Part shown: piece by piece, positions 40,982 through 53,400 of the stretch
Layout of the letters: every line of letters starts with the position of its first letter
How positions within the stretch are numbered: position 1 is the first letter of the stretch
Source of the DNA: Meandrina meandrites
Taxonomy: Eukaryota > Cnidaria > Anthozoa > Scleractinia > Meandrinidae
Reading direction: 5' to 3'
Assembly (NCBI GenBank): GCA_963693305.1
Contig: OY855906.1
Coordinates: 12,857,602-12,921,601, forward strand
DNA: 64,000 nt
The notes under the pieces: model-generated
Databases searched by the model: none
What the model was told of the DNA's origin: nothing
The model's input: the letters and a program-made list of their open reading frames with translations, nothing else
Program-made: the position numbers and the translations under genes

Positions 40982-43178
40982 CTTTGTGGTCTACACAGAC
41001 AACAACCCCCTTACCTATGTATTGACATCAGCCAAGCTAAACGCTACTGGACACCGCTGGGTCGGCGAGTTAGCAGATTTTAACTTCACCATAAAATACA
41101 GGCCTGGTCATTCCAATGGTGACGCAGACGCGCTCTCAAGAATGCCTATGGAGTTTACCAGGTATATGGGTTCCTGTACAGAAGTCATGTCATCAGACCA
41201 GATCAATGCCACCATAACCGCGGTTACAGCACAGAGTGAAGGGATTACAACATGGGTGTCTGCTATTACGCATGATCAGATAGTTCTGGACATTGACAAT
41301 GTCTCCCTTGGCCCTAGACAGCATACCATCAGCAATGGTAGGATCCTGCAGGCCCAGAGGCAAGACAATGCGATTGGTAGGGTTCTAGCTTTCAAACTGG
41401 AGGGGAAACGCCCATCCATCCAAGAAACGCGCCAGGAACAACCAGGTGTTAAAGCGTTACTAAGACAATGGCACAAACTCAAGGTTAAAGATGGCTTGCT
41501 GTATAGAGAAACCGACGAGTACAAGCAGCTTGTTTTGCCACGGCAGTTCCACCGCACGGTCTATACAGAACTCCACCAAGAAATGGGACACCTGGGAGCA
41601 GCACGTGTTTTACAGTTAGCTAGAGAACGGTTCTATTGGCCTGGGATGGAACAGGATATCACCCACTTTGTGACGAATGTCTGTGGTTGCTTGAAACAAC
41701 GGAAACCGGTTCTGCCAACATGTGCACCACTGAACCCCATCATCACCTCATCGCAATTTGAACTTGTTTCGATAGATTTCTTGCACTTGGAAAAGAGCTC
41801 CGGTGGATATGAGTATGTCTTGGTAATCATAGACCATTTCACAAGATTTGCTCAGGCCTATGCAACCAAGAATAAATCCAGCAAGACTGCTGCTGAGAAG
41901 CTGTTCAACGACTTCATCCCTAGATTCGGTTTCCCGGCGAAACTGTTACATGATCACGGCAAAGAGTTTGAGAATGACCTTTTCCATCAGCTACAGAAAC
42001 TAAGCGGGATTGAGCGGCTCCGAACTACGCCTTATCACCCCCAAGGGAATGGGAAGACAGAAAGATTTAACCGCACACTACTGTCAATGCTGAGGACGCT
42101 GCCCGAGGACAGGAAGACGAGATGGAAGGACTCGCTCAACAAAGTGGTGCATGCTTACAATTGTACTCGCCATGATGCAACTGGTTTCTCGCCCTTCTTC
42201 CTGTTATTCGGTCGCACGCCTAGATTGTCGGTAGATCTCATTTTTGGAACTGCACCAGGATCACCCAAACAAACTCACACTCAATTTGTAGAGAGTTGGA
42301 GAACTGCAATGCAACAGGCATACACAATTGCGATGAGAAACAGCGAGAAGTCTGCCACTGCTGGAAAAAAACACTATGACAAGAAGGTTCGTTTCACCCA
42401 GTTGCGCCCTGGAGACCGCGTACTTGTGCGGAACTTGTCTGAGCGTGGCGGACCAGGTAAACTCCGTTCCTACTGGGAAAATGACATACATACAGTGGTC
42501 GAACAAAAGGTTGACATACCAGTATTTGAGGTACGACCAGAAAGATCTTCTGGAAGATCAAGAGTTCTCCATCGAAACTTACTGCATCCCTGTGAGTTCC
42601 TCCTGCCCGATATTCCAGTGGATACTGCACCTGCAGTCCATCGCCACAGACAGGCAAGGAGGCCTGCAACCCGGAACAATGCACAATGGCTTGAGGTGGA
42701 CGCTGATGGAAGCGAGAGTGACAGTGACAGTCGGGATGGTCTACTCTTGGAGATAACATACGATGGAGCGTCTGAACAGGAGATGCCGGCGGACCAACCA
42801 GTTCTAGCCAATGAAGAGGCTGATTGCAGTGAAGTACCTGTAGCAGGTAATGGGATGGAGATAGAAGATGAGCAGGGTAACTTTCCCCTGGAGGCTGACC
42901 ACCCACCCCCTCCTGACTTACCGGTCGCAGAACAGCCTGCTATACAGCTAGGAAGACCAGTACGAAATCGCCACCCTCCTGTTCAACTCAACTATGACTC
43001 CCTTGGGACTCCATCGCTCTACCCACACTATGTATCGAGCATCCAAGCCCCAAGTAGCGTCTATACACCGCCACCATTGTACTGGCTGCATCCTCAGCAG
43101 TGGGTCGTCCCAATATATCCACACTACATGATGAACTGCTGGATTCCACCATGCATGAATACATGTACATCGTGTTGA
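40960..43178 (+). pseudogene. Gypsy-2 Pol, second part: RNase H end and integrase
   Basis: This continues Pol after the RNase H deletion in another frame. From about 40973 it reads [16 protein letters not shown] (last RNase H Asp region). The integrase zinc domain follows (HQEMGHLGAARVLQLARERF with CGCLKQRKP), then catalytic motifs SIDFLHLEKS, LLHDHGKEF and HPQGNGKTERFN (D, D, E all present). The C-terminal domain has RPGDRVLVRNLSERGGPGKL and a proline-rich, acidic tail ending YMMNCWIPPCMNTCTSC. It has no internal stop. Because it is out of frame with the upstream part, this copy would express integrase only if another start or shift were used. Confidence 0.85.
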
Positions 43179-43448
43179 ACTATGAACTCTCGGAACTATT
43201 GTGATTGCCATTGTAATATTAGGTAAAAAAAAAATAGCACTCGTTTATCTATCACCATGATAGTAAATTGCGAAGAAGATACACAGTTATCTTGAAGGAC
43301 GTTGGACTGAAATAGAGTTGAGATAAGGAATGGACTTGCATGTTATATCATAGTAGGCCTGATCACCCTATATGACAATAGTATTGTGCTTTTGTTCATT
43401 TAAGATTTAGATATTCATGTTCAAGGTAAAATGTCCAGGAGGACATCA

Positions 43449-43464
43449 TTTTAGCGGGGGAGTG
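43449..43464 (+). promoter_or_regulatory. Polypurine tract of Gypsy-2
   Basis: The stretch GCGGGGGAG, following a short T-run, ends directly before the 3' LTR. Confidence 0.65.
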
Positions 43465-43696
43465 TGTGACGAGTAGAAAATGACCCCCCATATAAAATTA
43501 TTTGTTATTTCCGGTTCCGGCGAGCCAGGTTTTCCATATTTGGTGACCATGCGGTTGTCACGTGACATTGAAATCTTTGTACAGCGAAGAGAAATCGTAG
43601 TTAAAATAAAGCACAAACGAGTCAAGAGATTTCCAAGTTCTTTATTCGTTTTGCTGCGCTTTGGGACCGATAAACAGCAAGTTTACCGGCATAACA
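43465..43696 (+). repeat. 3' LTR of Gypsy-2
   Basis: TGTGACGAG...CATAACA, 232 bp, followed by CACA. Confidence 0.93.
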
Positions 43697-45924
43697 CACA
43701 CACAGTAACAGACCGTATTGCAGTCACTCACACACCGTCGCAAGCAGCATGCGCAAACAGTATTACAAACGTCTGATATCGTTTTCTTAATGTTGACTTG
43801 TGATAACTGCGCACATTCCTCGCGTTACTCACGTTTAGAAACCCGTAGGATCCAGTAAATGTTATTTACCGCAAGTTGATTTGAGAGTAGAGCGCCGGAA
43901 ACAGGAGACAAATACACCTTTAAAGAGTCATATTCAGATTGTCCAAATTCGCCGTATTCAGTTATTGACCGAGTCGAAGTTGTAGTCAATAAGGGTCTGC
44001 AAAATAGGAATTGTACACAATTTCGCAGCAAGAAATTTAAAGAATTGAGCGGATACTCAAAGAAGGCGTAATACAGTGACATTGACTCCGAGGATGAGGC
44101 TACAGATGCCTCAGATGACGAACAGCTGGGAGGACCATCCAGGGTTTCGTGTCGCACACGAATAGGGGGAACAGCAACTGATGATGTATTGTATACCTGG
44201 GAACATCAACTTATTTAAAGGAATAGTTAATATTGATCTCAAAATAGGCAAGGAATAATGAATACTTGTGAAAAATGGGCAGGAAATAATGAATATTTAA
44301 AGTGAAAATATTCCGCTTCTATCCCCAACATGGTAATTACTTTGGTTTTGGTTTAACGACACTCAATTGAAAACTGCTCTAATGCACACACAGTTGGTTA
44401 AAGACAAATATTGCATCTTAACTTTTGTTAAGGGGGAAATGGCCACTTTTGCTCGTTTATTTATCTTGATTTTTTAATGCCTAATTGTTATTTTCCAGTG
44501 AGGCAATTAAGACCTTTGTTTCTTGTAAGATGTACATGATACTTATATTAAAAAAGTCAAAATCGGAAGTTTGGACGAAAATTCTCTTTTGTGGAATTGT
44601 CAATGAAACCAGGGATAAATTGTCGAACGTTGTCTACCAATCTTTCGATCAATCCAACTATTTCTTTTGCTAAGCGAAGCCATAACGAATCTAGTTGTTA
44701 CTTTTAGAGTTATTTAATTTTAAGGTATAATTCACTATTTTATGTTGTATTAAATATTCTAAATCTTAAAATGGACGTGTTGTACAATGCCTTACTTTCT
44801 TTTGACAATAGTAATGTATATATTTTCAGAAATTTAAGCGTTAAGATGTTCTTTATGAATGAGTTTGTACAAAGGCTACTGATAACGCCTTGGTTTGGCA
44901 TGAAACTTGTAAACAACTAAATATTAAAATATGGAAGTTGGCTGGACTTGAATCAAGTAGCAATACCCATTGTCTTTCTTCTTCGAATATTTTGTAATGT
45001 TGTCGTTTTTGTATTGTTTAAAATAGTAATTATCCGATTTAATTTTTTGTGCGCTTTAAAAATAATCTTTGTAATTTTTATATTGCTCATGCAGTGTTAT
45101 CTGGGCGGCATGTCGAACATTTAGTAATGAAATATCAAGAAAAAGGTCATTTAAGGAAAAGAAAAAGGACGTGACAGGCAAAGCCTTCGCGATGAAAAAA
45201 TTAGGATATGCAATAACGATTCATGACGATAAACCCAGGCAGTCTTATCCCATTTGAAATTCTGAATAAAGGAGAGTCTTTTCTACAAACTCAGCAGTTA
45301 CGTTTTGAACGAAACAGCTATAAACGAGTTTGGCGTGAGCCAAATTTTTGACGATGCCTATCCTGCCTAAGATTGTCAGTCGTCTTCTTGACCATATGTT
45401 TCAATGTTTTATGAGTGTCTTTATATCTGATAAAGACACTTAACTTTACGTCCAATTTTCTCGAAATCCCGAAATCTAAATATTAGTGCAAGAATGAGTT
45501 GATCTACATCAGGAGTTTTTTAAGCCGTTCAATAAATTCGCAGTTCGTGTTTTAACAAGTCTAAAATACTGCTGCTCATTTATTAAACATATCTTAAAAC
45601 TGTTTTAGGTTAGCTAATCTCGTATCGAAATTTATTTTGTTCTCAACAAGATCATTGTAAGGCAGAGCTTGTTGTTTTTTTGGGTATATTTCACCTAAAA
45701 TGTTATGTCATTTCGAAATAGTCAGCTACAGAACATTCAAGTTCCTCTCTGGGGCTGAAAGAGCCCTGGCCAATTTTGAACTCTTTTGTAAGTAGTTCAA
45801 CGTTCACTTAAACTTGAAAGCGTTAATTGTTCCGTTGATGAGGTCAGAAGCTACCTTCAAAAACTTAAGCCCTAGAAGTCTCCTGGGCCTGACCATAATC
45901 TACGCTTAAATCACATATGAATAT
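43697..45924. other. Mostly non-coding; possible small exon near 44080
   Basis: The minisatellite continues for about 60 bases. Around 44072-44215 a plus-strand frame reads DIDSEDEATDASDDEQLGGPS, which looks compositionally like an acidic coding tail but matches nothing I recognise. The remainder is AT-rich with no gene seen. Confidence 0.4.
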
Positions 45925-47090
45925 TTAAGAGGAAGTTTCCAGAAAAATCAGACAGAAATGATTTTTTGCGGCAAGGCTAAAAAACAGGGATTTCGCTCAT
46001 CTTCTGCATGTAGATAGTCCTTAGTAAAACTAAAAACGTTACGTTGTTTTTTCCTTCAAATATTTTTATTTTTCTGAGAAAAACGAAATTTTCGATTTCA
46101 CGTCTAGACTCGATTCAGAGGGTCCAAATTGGGCTGAAAATCGACCATTTTCATTCCATTCGCATGCCAAAATGATCAAGCGCAGAAAAAATTAAATACA
46201 ACCGGCTTATTGCACGACTCTTCCTTGTCCAAAGAAGCATAGTTTCAAGAGTTTTGGTTTAATCTAATTATTTAACGGTAAACAAAACTAGACTATTCTC
46301 ACGCGCCATGAAAGTCGGTCGGTCAAAAGAATCGTCATTTTCACCATGTGCCATATCTTGGATATCCTTGAGATATAGGTATTTATATTGTAGAAGGATG
46401 ATACTTTCAAAATATACAAAGTTTGGTTTGGGCCAATGATTAAGCACTTGTCAAAAAATTATTCAAAATCGTACAAAAACGGCACTAAATCAAGCCAGCC
46501 TTCGAATGCGTGACCAAAAGTATTACCACCGTATTTGTTCTTTAAATCAATTTAATCGCAATACTAGCTATATTTAGGCATGAATCAAAATAAATATGTT
46601 CACCTTTGCTCGATTATGATGTCCTGACCGTTGCAATACGTTTCTTTCCTGTCATTTCTTCAGTGGCTTCACGTTCAGTTCGCATGCCGCTCGGTCGAAT
46701 CCGTCTTGCGACTGGTGAATTTGAAGCAACCACTGCTCTGCTTTTATCCTAATATATATCGTCATGATTAACGGGCTCTACTTGTGTTGCTTGATTAAGC
46801 CATATTTCAGGTTATAGCCGGCAAAGCGTTTTAAATAAGCCACTTAGCAGCGCCCGTTCGAAGCCATTATTATTCGAAGTGAAGTAAAAATTTGCATACT
46901 TTCGAGACTAGCGTGACAGTTTTTTTTATACTTAGCGGGGTGGGGTGGGGATATGGTCTTAAATTTTTAGCTGAACCGATGGTTTGAAAGTGTTTGGAGA
47001 TGAATTATCACAAACTCGTATTTACTACGTGATTTGCTTAACTTATAAGTTCTACTTACGCTCAAAATCAAAGAGAGAAAAACCGTAAAA
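45925..47090 (+). repeat. Left arm of a long inverted repeat
   Basis: About 1.17 kb, inverted copy of 47890-49035 at roughly 93% identity by eye. The outer end is TTAAGAGGAAGTTTCCAG and the inner end is near AACTTATAAGTTCT. No coding frame. Confidence 0.85.
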
Positions 47091-47507
47091 AAAGGCCTAT
47101 TAATTACTGGTTGTTCCTACTATTGAAACAAAATTTATATTTATATTTCATCTATGTACTCTGTAATTCTCCAAAGTAAGTAAAATATTTGACCTTGTGT
47201 GTGCAAGAATTCACATTGTTTACTTTTGGGAGACGAGACTAATGTAATTTGCTAAACTCGATTATAGATTTTTCAATAATTTCTTTTTTCTCACGAACCA
47301 TTTGTGAATCACCCGGCACAACGCTGTCCTCGTCAAGACTTCAAGTGCTATCTCTCTCAATTATCTGTTGAACTGTTAGAAAACTCTTCACATGGTCTCG
47401 ATGCACTTGGTGTACTCATGGAAGGTTCTTGTGCTTTTAAAACGAAAGTTCGCAGTCCTTGTTCTTATGATCGACGGGATTAAAGTAAACTAATAACCGA
47501 GGTCCCT

Positions 47508-47750
47508 TTGCTGTCATGTAACAAGGATATAGAAAATAGTAAGTCCCTCTGGTCTTTTGCTGGTGTTAATGGCGAGCAGGAACTTATTCTCCTGAGAGCG
47601 GGTATCTTTAACACGCAACAGGATGTTAGCGCTTTTACTATCTGTCCCTTCCATCGATCCGAGCTTGAAACTGGATGGCGAAAAAGTTACTGTACATGCA
47701 AAGTTCCTCACGAGATTGCTTTATATCACAGTAAAACGAAGACTTCTTAA
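47508..47750 (+). CDS. Possible exon in the inverted-repeat spacer
   Basis: This frame reads NKDIENSKSLWSFAGVNGEQELILLRAGIFNTQQDVSAFTICPFHRSELETGWRKSYCTCKVP. The C-x2-H ... C-x-C arrangement resembles Cys/His-rich segments of a multi-copy coral protein family I have seen but cannot name. It starts at a non-ATG codon and ends at a stop, with no clear start, so it would be an internal exon or a fragment. The spacer outside it (47091-47507, 47751-47889) holds nothing recognisable. Confidence 0.4.
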   Translation: MLSCNKDIENSKSLWSFAGVNGEQELILLRAGIFNTQQDVSAFTICPFHRSELETGWRKSYCTCKVPHEIALYHSKTKTS

Positions 47751-47889
47751 GAAGACGTCAAACTTTCTGTTTCTATCCAAAGGATACAGAACCGGGACCG
47801 AATGTGTCATCTGTTGCCTTAGCTGAAAAAGGAAACAGAGCCTTGATCGTTTGTTAAAATAAAAAACCGCAACAAAAACCGGAAAAAAA

Positions 47890-49035
47890 ATGTCTTTTTT
47901 TCTCTCTCTCATTTTGAGCGTAAGCAGAACTTATAAGTTAAGCAAATCACGTAGTAAATACGAGTTTGTGATAATTCATCTCCAAACACTTTCAAACCAT
48001 CGATTCAGCTAAAAATCTAAGACCATATCCCCACCCCACCCCCTTAAGTATAAAAAAATGTCACGTTTGTCTCGGAAGTATGCAAATTTAATACTTCACT
48101 TTTCGAATAATAATGGCTTCCAACGGGCGCTGCAAAGTGGCTTATTGAAAACGCTTAACCTGAAATATGGCTTAATCGAGTAACAGAAGTAGCGCCCGTT
48201 AATCATGACGATACATACTTGGATAAAAGCCTAGCTGTGGTTGCTTCAAATTCACCAGTCGCAAGACGTGTTCGACCGAGCGGCATGCGAACTAAACGGG
48301 AAGCCATTGAAGAAATGACAGGAAAGAAACGTATTGCAACGGTCAGGACATCATAATCGAGCAAAGGTGAACATATTTATTTTGATTCATGCCTAAATAT
48401 AGCTAGTATTGCGATTAAATTGATTTAAAGAACAAATACGGTGGTAATACTTTTGGTCACGCATTCGAAGGCTGGTTTGATTTAGTGCAGTTTTTGTACG
48501 ATTTTGAATAATTTTTTGACAAGTGTTCAATCATTGGCCCAAACCAAACTTTGTATATTTTGAAAGTATCATCCTTCTACAATATAAATATCTATATCTC
48601 AAGGATATCCAAGATATGGCACATGGTGAAAATGACGATTCTTTTGACCGACCGACTTTCATGGCCTGTGAGAATAGTCTGGTTTTGTTTACCGTTAAAT
48701 AATTAGATTAAACCAAAACTCTTGAAACTATGCTTCTTTGGACAAGGAAGAGTCGTGCAATAAGCCGGTTGTATTTAATTTTTTCTGCGCTTGATCGTTT
48801 TGATATGTGAATGGAATGAAAATGGTCGATTTTCAGCCCAACTTGGACCCTCTGAATCGAGTCTAGACGTGAAATCGAAAATTTCGTTTTTCTCAGAAAA
48901 ATAAAAATCTTTGAAGACAAAAACAACGTAACGTTTTTAGTTTTACTAAGGGCTGCCTACATGCAGAAGATGAGCGAACTATTTTATTTTAGCCTTGCCG
49001 CACCTTGTTGAATTTTTCTGGAAACTTCCTCTTAA
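47890..49035 (-). repeat. Right arm of a long inverted repeat
   Basis: Reverse complement of 45925-47090 with scattered substitutions and a few indels. Ends CTGGAAACTTCCTCTTAA. The short minus-strand frame at 48708-48926 lies within the arm and has no counterpart support. Confidence 0.85.
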
Positions 49036-49241
49036 TTATGGTTCTTCTTTTTTTTTCTTTTAATTTTATTTGTGCTCTTTTTTTAAGGGAGTTTTATATA
49101 GAGCTAACCTCCTAGCTTCCTTTTCAAGATGCCTTTACATATTTTTAAGTCTTCCCTTATTTTCTTATTATTTTACTTTGTGTATCTTGAATAAGGTATG
49201 TATGTATGTATGAAGCGTTTTATCTCTTATTATTGTTGTTG

Positions 49242-49275
<34 letters not shown>

Positions 49276-50317
49276 TATTATTTATTTTTCTCTTATTACT
49301 GCCTATAATCATCATATGACAAATTTAAAACAATAGAAGCCAAAATGGGGTGCCAGTTGCTTAACAGGAGACTAGGGAAAAGTCGTTTAAAAGCAGGGCC
49401 AGCTCAGAGGGAGGGGCTGGGGGGGCTTTAGCTCCCCCACTTTTTTACTTAAAAAGAAAAAATGATAAGAACTTAAGTAAATAAGCAAGTAAAGAAAGAA
49501 AAAACAAACGAAAACAAATATTGTTGACGAACATTTACTAAAGTATTTCATTTAAGCGCCTTTCCAGAAGCTGGTTTCACGCAAGCAGAGAGATTTAGCA
49601 TGAAGAGATTTAGCATGAAGAACGACTTTTCGGCATCGCTAACAAATTTGCTGATCGTAGCAATAACAACATCTTTAATGTGCACTAAACTTTTAGTCGT
49701 TAATTTGTATTCTGGTTACGCTGAAGTATTGCAAAAATCGTCGGATTCCTGGTTTGTAAAGGCTAATGGCAGTATTCTCTCTAGGGGCTCCGCACAAAAA
49801 AGCCTTAGAACGCTGATTACGTACCTCTAGCATACCGCGTGCAGTCCGTGGCAATCCATCATGTGTCTCAATAGTATGGGGCTCTTATATAAGACCACTC
49901 CCTTGTCGCGATAGCTCATTCAGTCTTTTCGGTGTTACGAATGCTCCTTTTCGCGTTTCTGTTATCGCATCATCGCTGTGCCGTACTTGTCTCCTTATGG
50001 CTAACCAAGTTCCTGTTGTTCCTGATGTTCAACAACTACAAGTCGCTCTTGTAGGACCGCCAGCCTAAGCCAGAGCTGCTCAGAACGCCCAGAATGTTGA
50101 TGGCGGTGAACAAGTCGCTGCAGTAGCGAAGGTTGCCGTCTCTGCAGCTCTACCCGTTCATTAACCTAATGCTGTTGTGGTAAGTCGTTCTTGCCTTTTT
50201 GTTAGCCTGTTTTGCTTTCCTTTTGCTATCAGTGGCTAGCGTCTATGTTTTGCGGAACGTCAAAGCTTTATTGTCGCGTTTCGTTAGCTTACTAATAAGC
50301 GAATATGTTTTTTAATA
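49036..50317. other. Non-coding, with microsatellite and a weak fragment
   Basis: A TTG/TTA microsatellite spans 49231-49274. A direct repeat GAGATTTAGCATGAA occurs twice near 49590-49618. From 49998 a frame starts ATGGCTAACCAAGTTCCTGT and soon stops. Its alanine/valine-rich continuation with stops may be a decayed gene start. Nothing identified. Confidence 0.45.
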
Positions 50318-50489
50318 ATAATAATAATAACGAATTTTTAAACAGGATGGCCCTTCAGTACATGCGTACTGTTATCAAAGGGGTCCTGTAAAAGAAAAAT
50401 ATATATAACAATATAAAAATAAAAATACATCATATAAAAGGATAAAAGGTAAAAAGTTAAAAATCTATTAAATTATGCTTACTTAACCT

Positions 50490-53400
50490 ATAAAAATAAT
50501 TCGTTTAAAGACTGCCTAAATAAAACCCTACTGCTAGTTTGTCTAGTGTTTAAAGGTAAAGAATTAAAAATATTTGCACCAGAGAAATAAAAACTTTTTC
50601 GTGCAAATTCAAGTTTCACTTTAGGTAGAACAACAGTGGCTCTACAGTTCCTCGTATCACGATTATGCGTTAAAAAATTAAACTAGTTTTTAAAAGGGTG
50701 CAAACGTTGCCTTGTAGGCAGTCAAAAACAAAATTACAGGCTTTTCTCATTAGAGTGTTCTCGACTGTTTTGTAGGCGGAGTACACAAGTAAGACATGTA
50801 GGATTTGGCAGAATGGTCCTGTGATTTCGTTGTTCCAGGTCTCTGATTTTGCGCTTGCGTGTTTCTGACCAACCAAGCGTACTTTGTCCACAGTAAGTGA
50901 AAATGGGCATGATCATTGTCCTGTAGATGCGTTCAGCGCTAAAGACATCAATGTTAGAGCGGATTCGTCGTAATAAATTTACTCTCCCAGCTGCTTTTTT
51001 GTACGTTTTTAAAAAGTGCGTGTCAAGATTTAGTGTGGGATCTAAATGAACGCCGAGGTATTTGTAGGTTGTTGTCGTGTTTATGCGGCATCCGTTTACC
51101 GTCAAGTTTAATTCTTTGCCATCGAAACAATTTAATCTTTTCGCTGTTCCAAACAACATAACTTCAGTTTTTCCTTTTTTAAGATTGATGACAAGTTCAT
51201 TGTCTCTAAACCAGTCAGCGAGACTTTTGATGTCTTCACCGAGATTGTGTTGTATAGCATCCAAGTCTTTCGAGGAGGTGAAAATAACTGTGTCGTCTGC
51301 GTAGGTGATAATTTTGGAGTAACGAAGCGGCTGATGGACGTCATTAAAGTGAATCAAGAACAATAGCGGACCTAGAATACTTCCTTGGGGAACACCTGTG
51401 AAAACAGGATTAGGTTCGGACAGCTCTCCTTTAAATTGGACGAGCTGCTTCCGGAGAAACAGATAATCCGTAAACCAGTTCAGTTCATTGTCCTGTATGC
51501 CATAACAAGACAGTTTTTCTAATAAAACTGAATGGCTGATGGTGTCAAACGCCTTTGTTAAGTCAATGAACACAGCTCCTGTAGCTTTCCCGCCATCTGC
51601 TTCTTTCCGGATTAAGTCTGTAAACAGAGTCACCGCCAATTCAGTTGAGCGATTAGATCTAAAACCAAACTGGTGTTCGGAAATAAGGCCGTTGCGTTCG
51701 AGATGTGTCACTACTTGCTTATAAACAGCTCTCTCCAAAATCTTTGACAGAGTAGGGAGAATTGAAATTGGTCTGTAGTTGTCTATTTCTGCCGTAGAAC
51801 CAGACTTGAACAGAGGAATCACCTTGGCCACTTTCCAATCGGTTGGAACAACTCCAGTTGCGAGGGATAAGTTAATGATAAAAGTTAAAGGCTTTGTGAT
51901 GACTTCTGCGGCATCTTTAAGTAATCCAGGGGGCAGATTATCAAGACCAGACGCTTTCTTTCGTTTAAGTTTTTTCAGCTCCCTCAGAATATCTGCTTCT
52001 TTCACAGCTCTGAAAAGGAATTTCTCTTTGCTAAGAGGGGGTTTCGTTCCGTTTTTGCACCAAACAAAGTCATGAAGCAAAAACGACTTTCTTTTCAAAT
52101 TGATGGCAGCGTTAGTGAAAAAGTCACAAAAACCGTTTGAGATGAATTTCTTATCGGTAGACTTCGTTCCATTTATCAGAAACGCTGATCCTTGTTCTGA
52201 TGGTAGTTTCGTTGGATACAGCTTTTTAATGGCACACCAGAATTTATCAGGAGAGTCGGCACTATCTCTTAGAATATCTTGATGATATTTGCTCTTGCAT
52301 TTTTTAATAAGGCCTGTTACTCTGTTACGCTGTCGCTTGTACGATGACCAGTCCAATTCACAGTTAGTCCTGCGAGCTTTCCTAAGTAAACCATCCCTCA
52401 AGTTCATCTCCCGTTTGACCTCTTGAGTCAACCATGGGCAGAGTCTCCCTTTGACCTTCTTTTCAATGAGCGGCGCATGTTTGTCGATACACTGTTGTAA
52501 AATGTTCTTTAAAACACTCCAGGCAGTGTTGACACAGGACGATGAAAAGACTTGCACAAAGTTCATGGAATTAAGCTCTTCGCAAAATAATTTCGCATCG
52601 TAGTTTGCAAAATTTCGGCAGGTAATGATTCTAGGATGATGTTTCACATTGTTTACTTTGCGAGAACAGCAGATCAATTCATGATCGCTCAAGCCAGCAG
52701 GGATTACTTTCACATGGTTGATTTTCTCGGGTTCGTTGCTGCAAATGATGTCAATCAAAGTCTTGGATTCGCGCGTAATTCTCGTGGGGGTTGAAATAAG
52801 CTGTTTTAGTCCAACGGAGGCTAGAATTGATTTAATTTCTTTGTGATCCGCTGGCACCAAATAATTGCAGTTAATGTCACCAGTAAGAATACATTCTTTG
52901 TCTTCTGATGACACTGTCGAAAGCATCGATTCAAATTTGCAATTGAAATCCGCACAGAGATGTTTTGAAGAATCTGGAGGGCGGTAAATAGTTCCAATAA
53001 GAAAACTTTTAGTTTTTGGAAATAAAATCTCGATCCAGATGCATTCGATGTCATCAGCTTCTAGATCTGTTCGTCTTTGGTAGGGAACAGATGAAGGGAT
53101 GTAAACCCCAACACCTCCACCTTGACCTGAAGTTCTTGCCTTCCCGATGTATGCGTATCCTTCAATCTGTGCTTGAACCTCGTCATCGGCGGATAGATGA
53201 GTTTCACTTAGCGATAAAATGTGAAGATTCTTTAAGCCATCCAAAATTTGACAGATACTATGCTTGTTTGTTAACAGTCCTCTGATGTTTTGATGCAGAA
53301 TTTTAAGGCCTTTCCTCGAGGAAAATTCGTTGAGATCGGGGATATCATATTGCTGTAGGACTTTCGGCCGCATTTGATCGGATTTGTCTTGCCCGTCGCT

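Larger units (their letters stand above)
36690..43696 (+). mobile_element. Ty3/Gypsy retrotransposon with MYND finger (Gypsy-2)
   Basis: A 7007-bp element with 232-bp LTRs differing at about five sites (near 98% identical), tRNA-Trp-type primer site, purine tract and a 4-bp CACA duplication in the surrounding minisatellite. gag and pol are in different frames. Pol has an internal TGA, a paired frame change in the protease-RT linker and a deletion in RNase H, so this copy cannot replicate alone. It is older than Gypsy-1 and of a different lineage. Confidence 0.93.

Noticed and set aside
49998..50170. Small gene starting ATGGCTAACCAAG
   Set aside because: It stops after about 23 codons and then continues only with stops. 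No family recognised, so it is mentioned only as a weak fragment.
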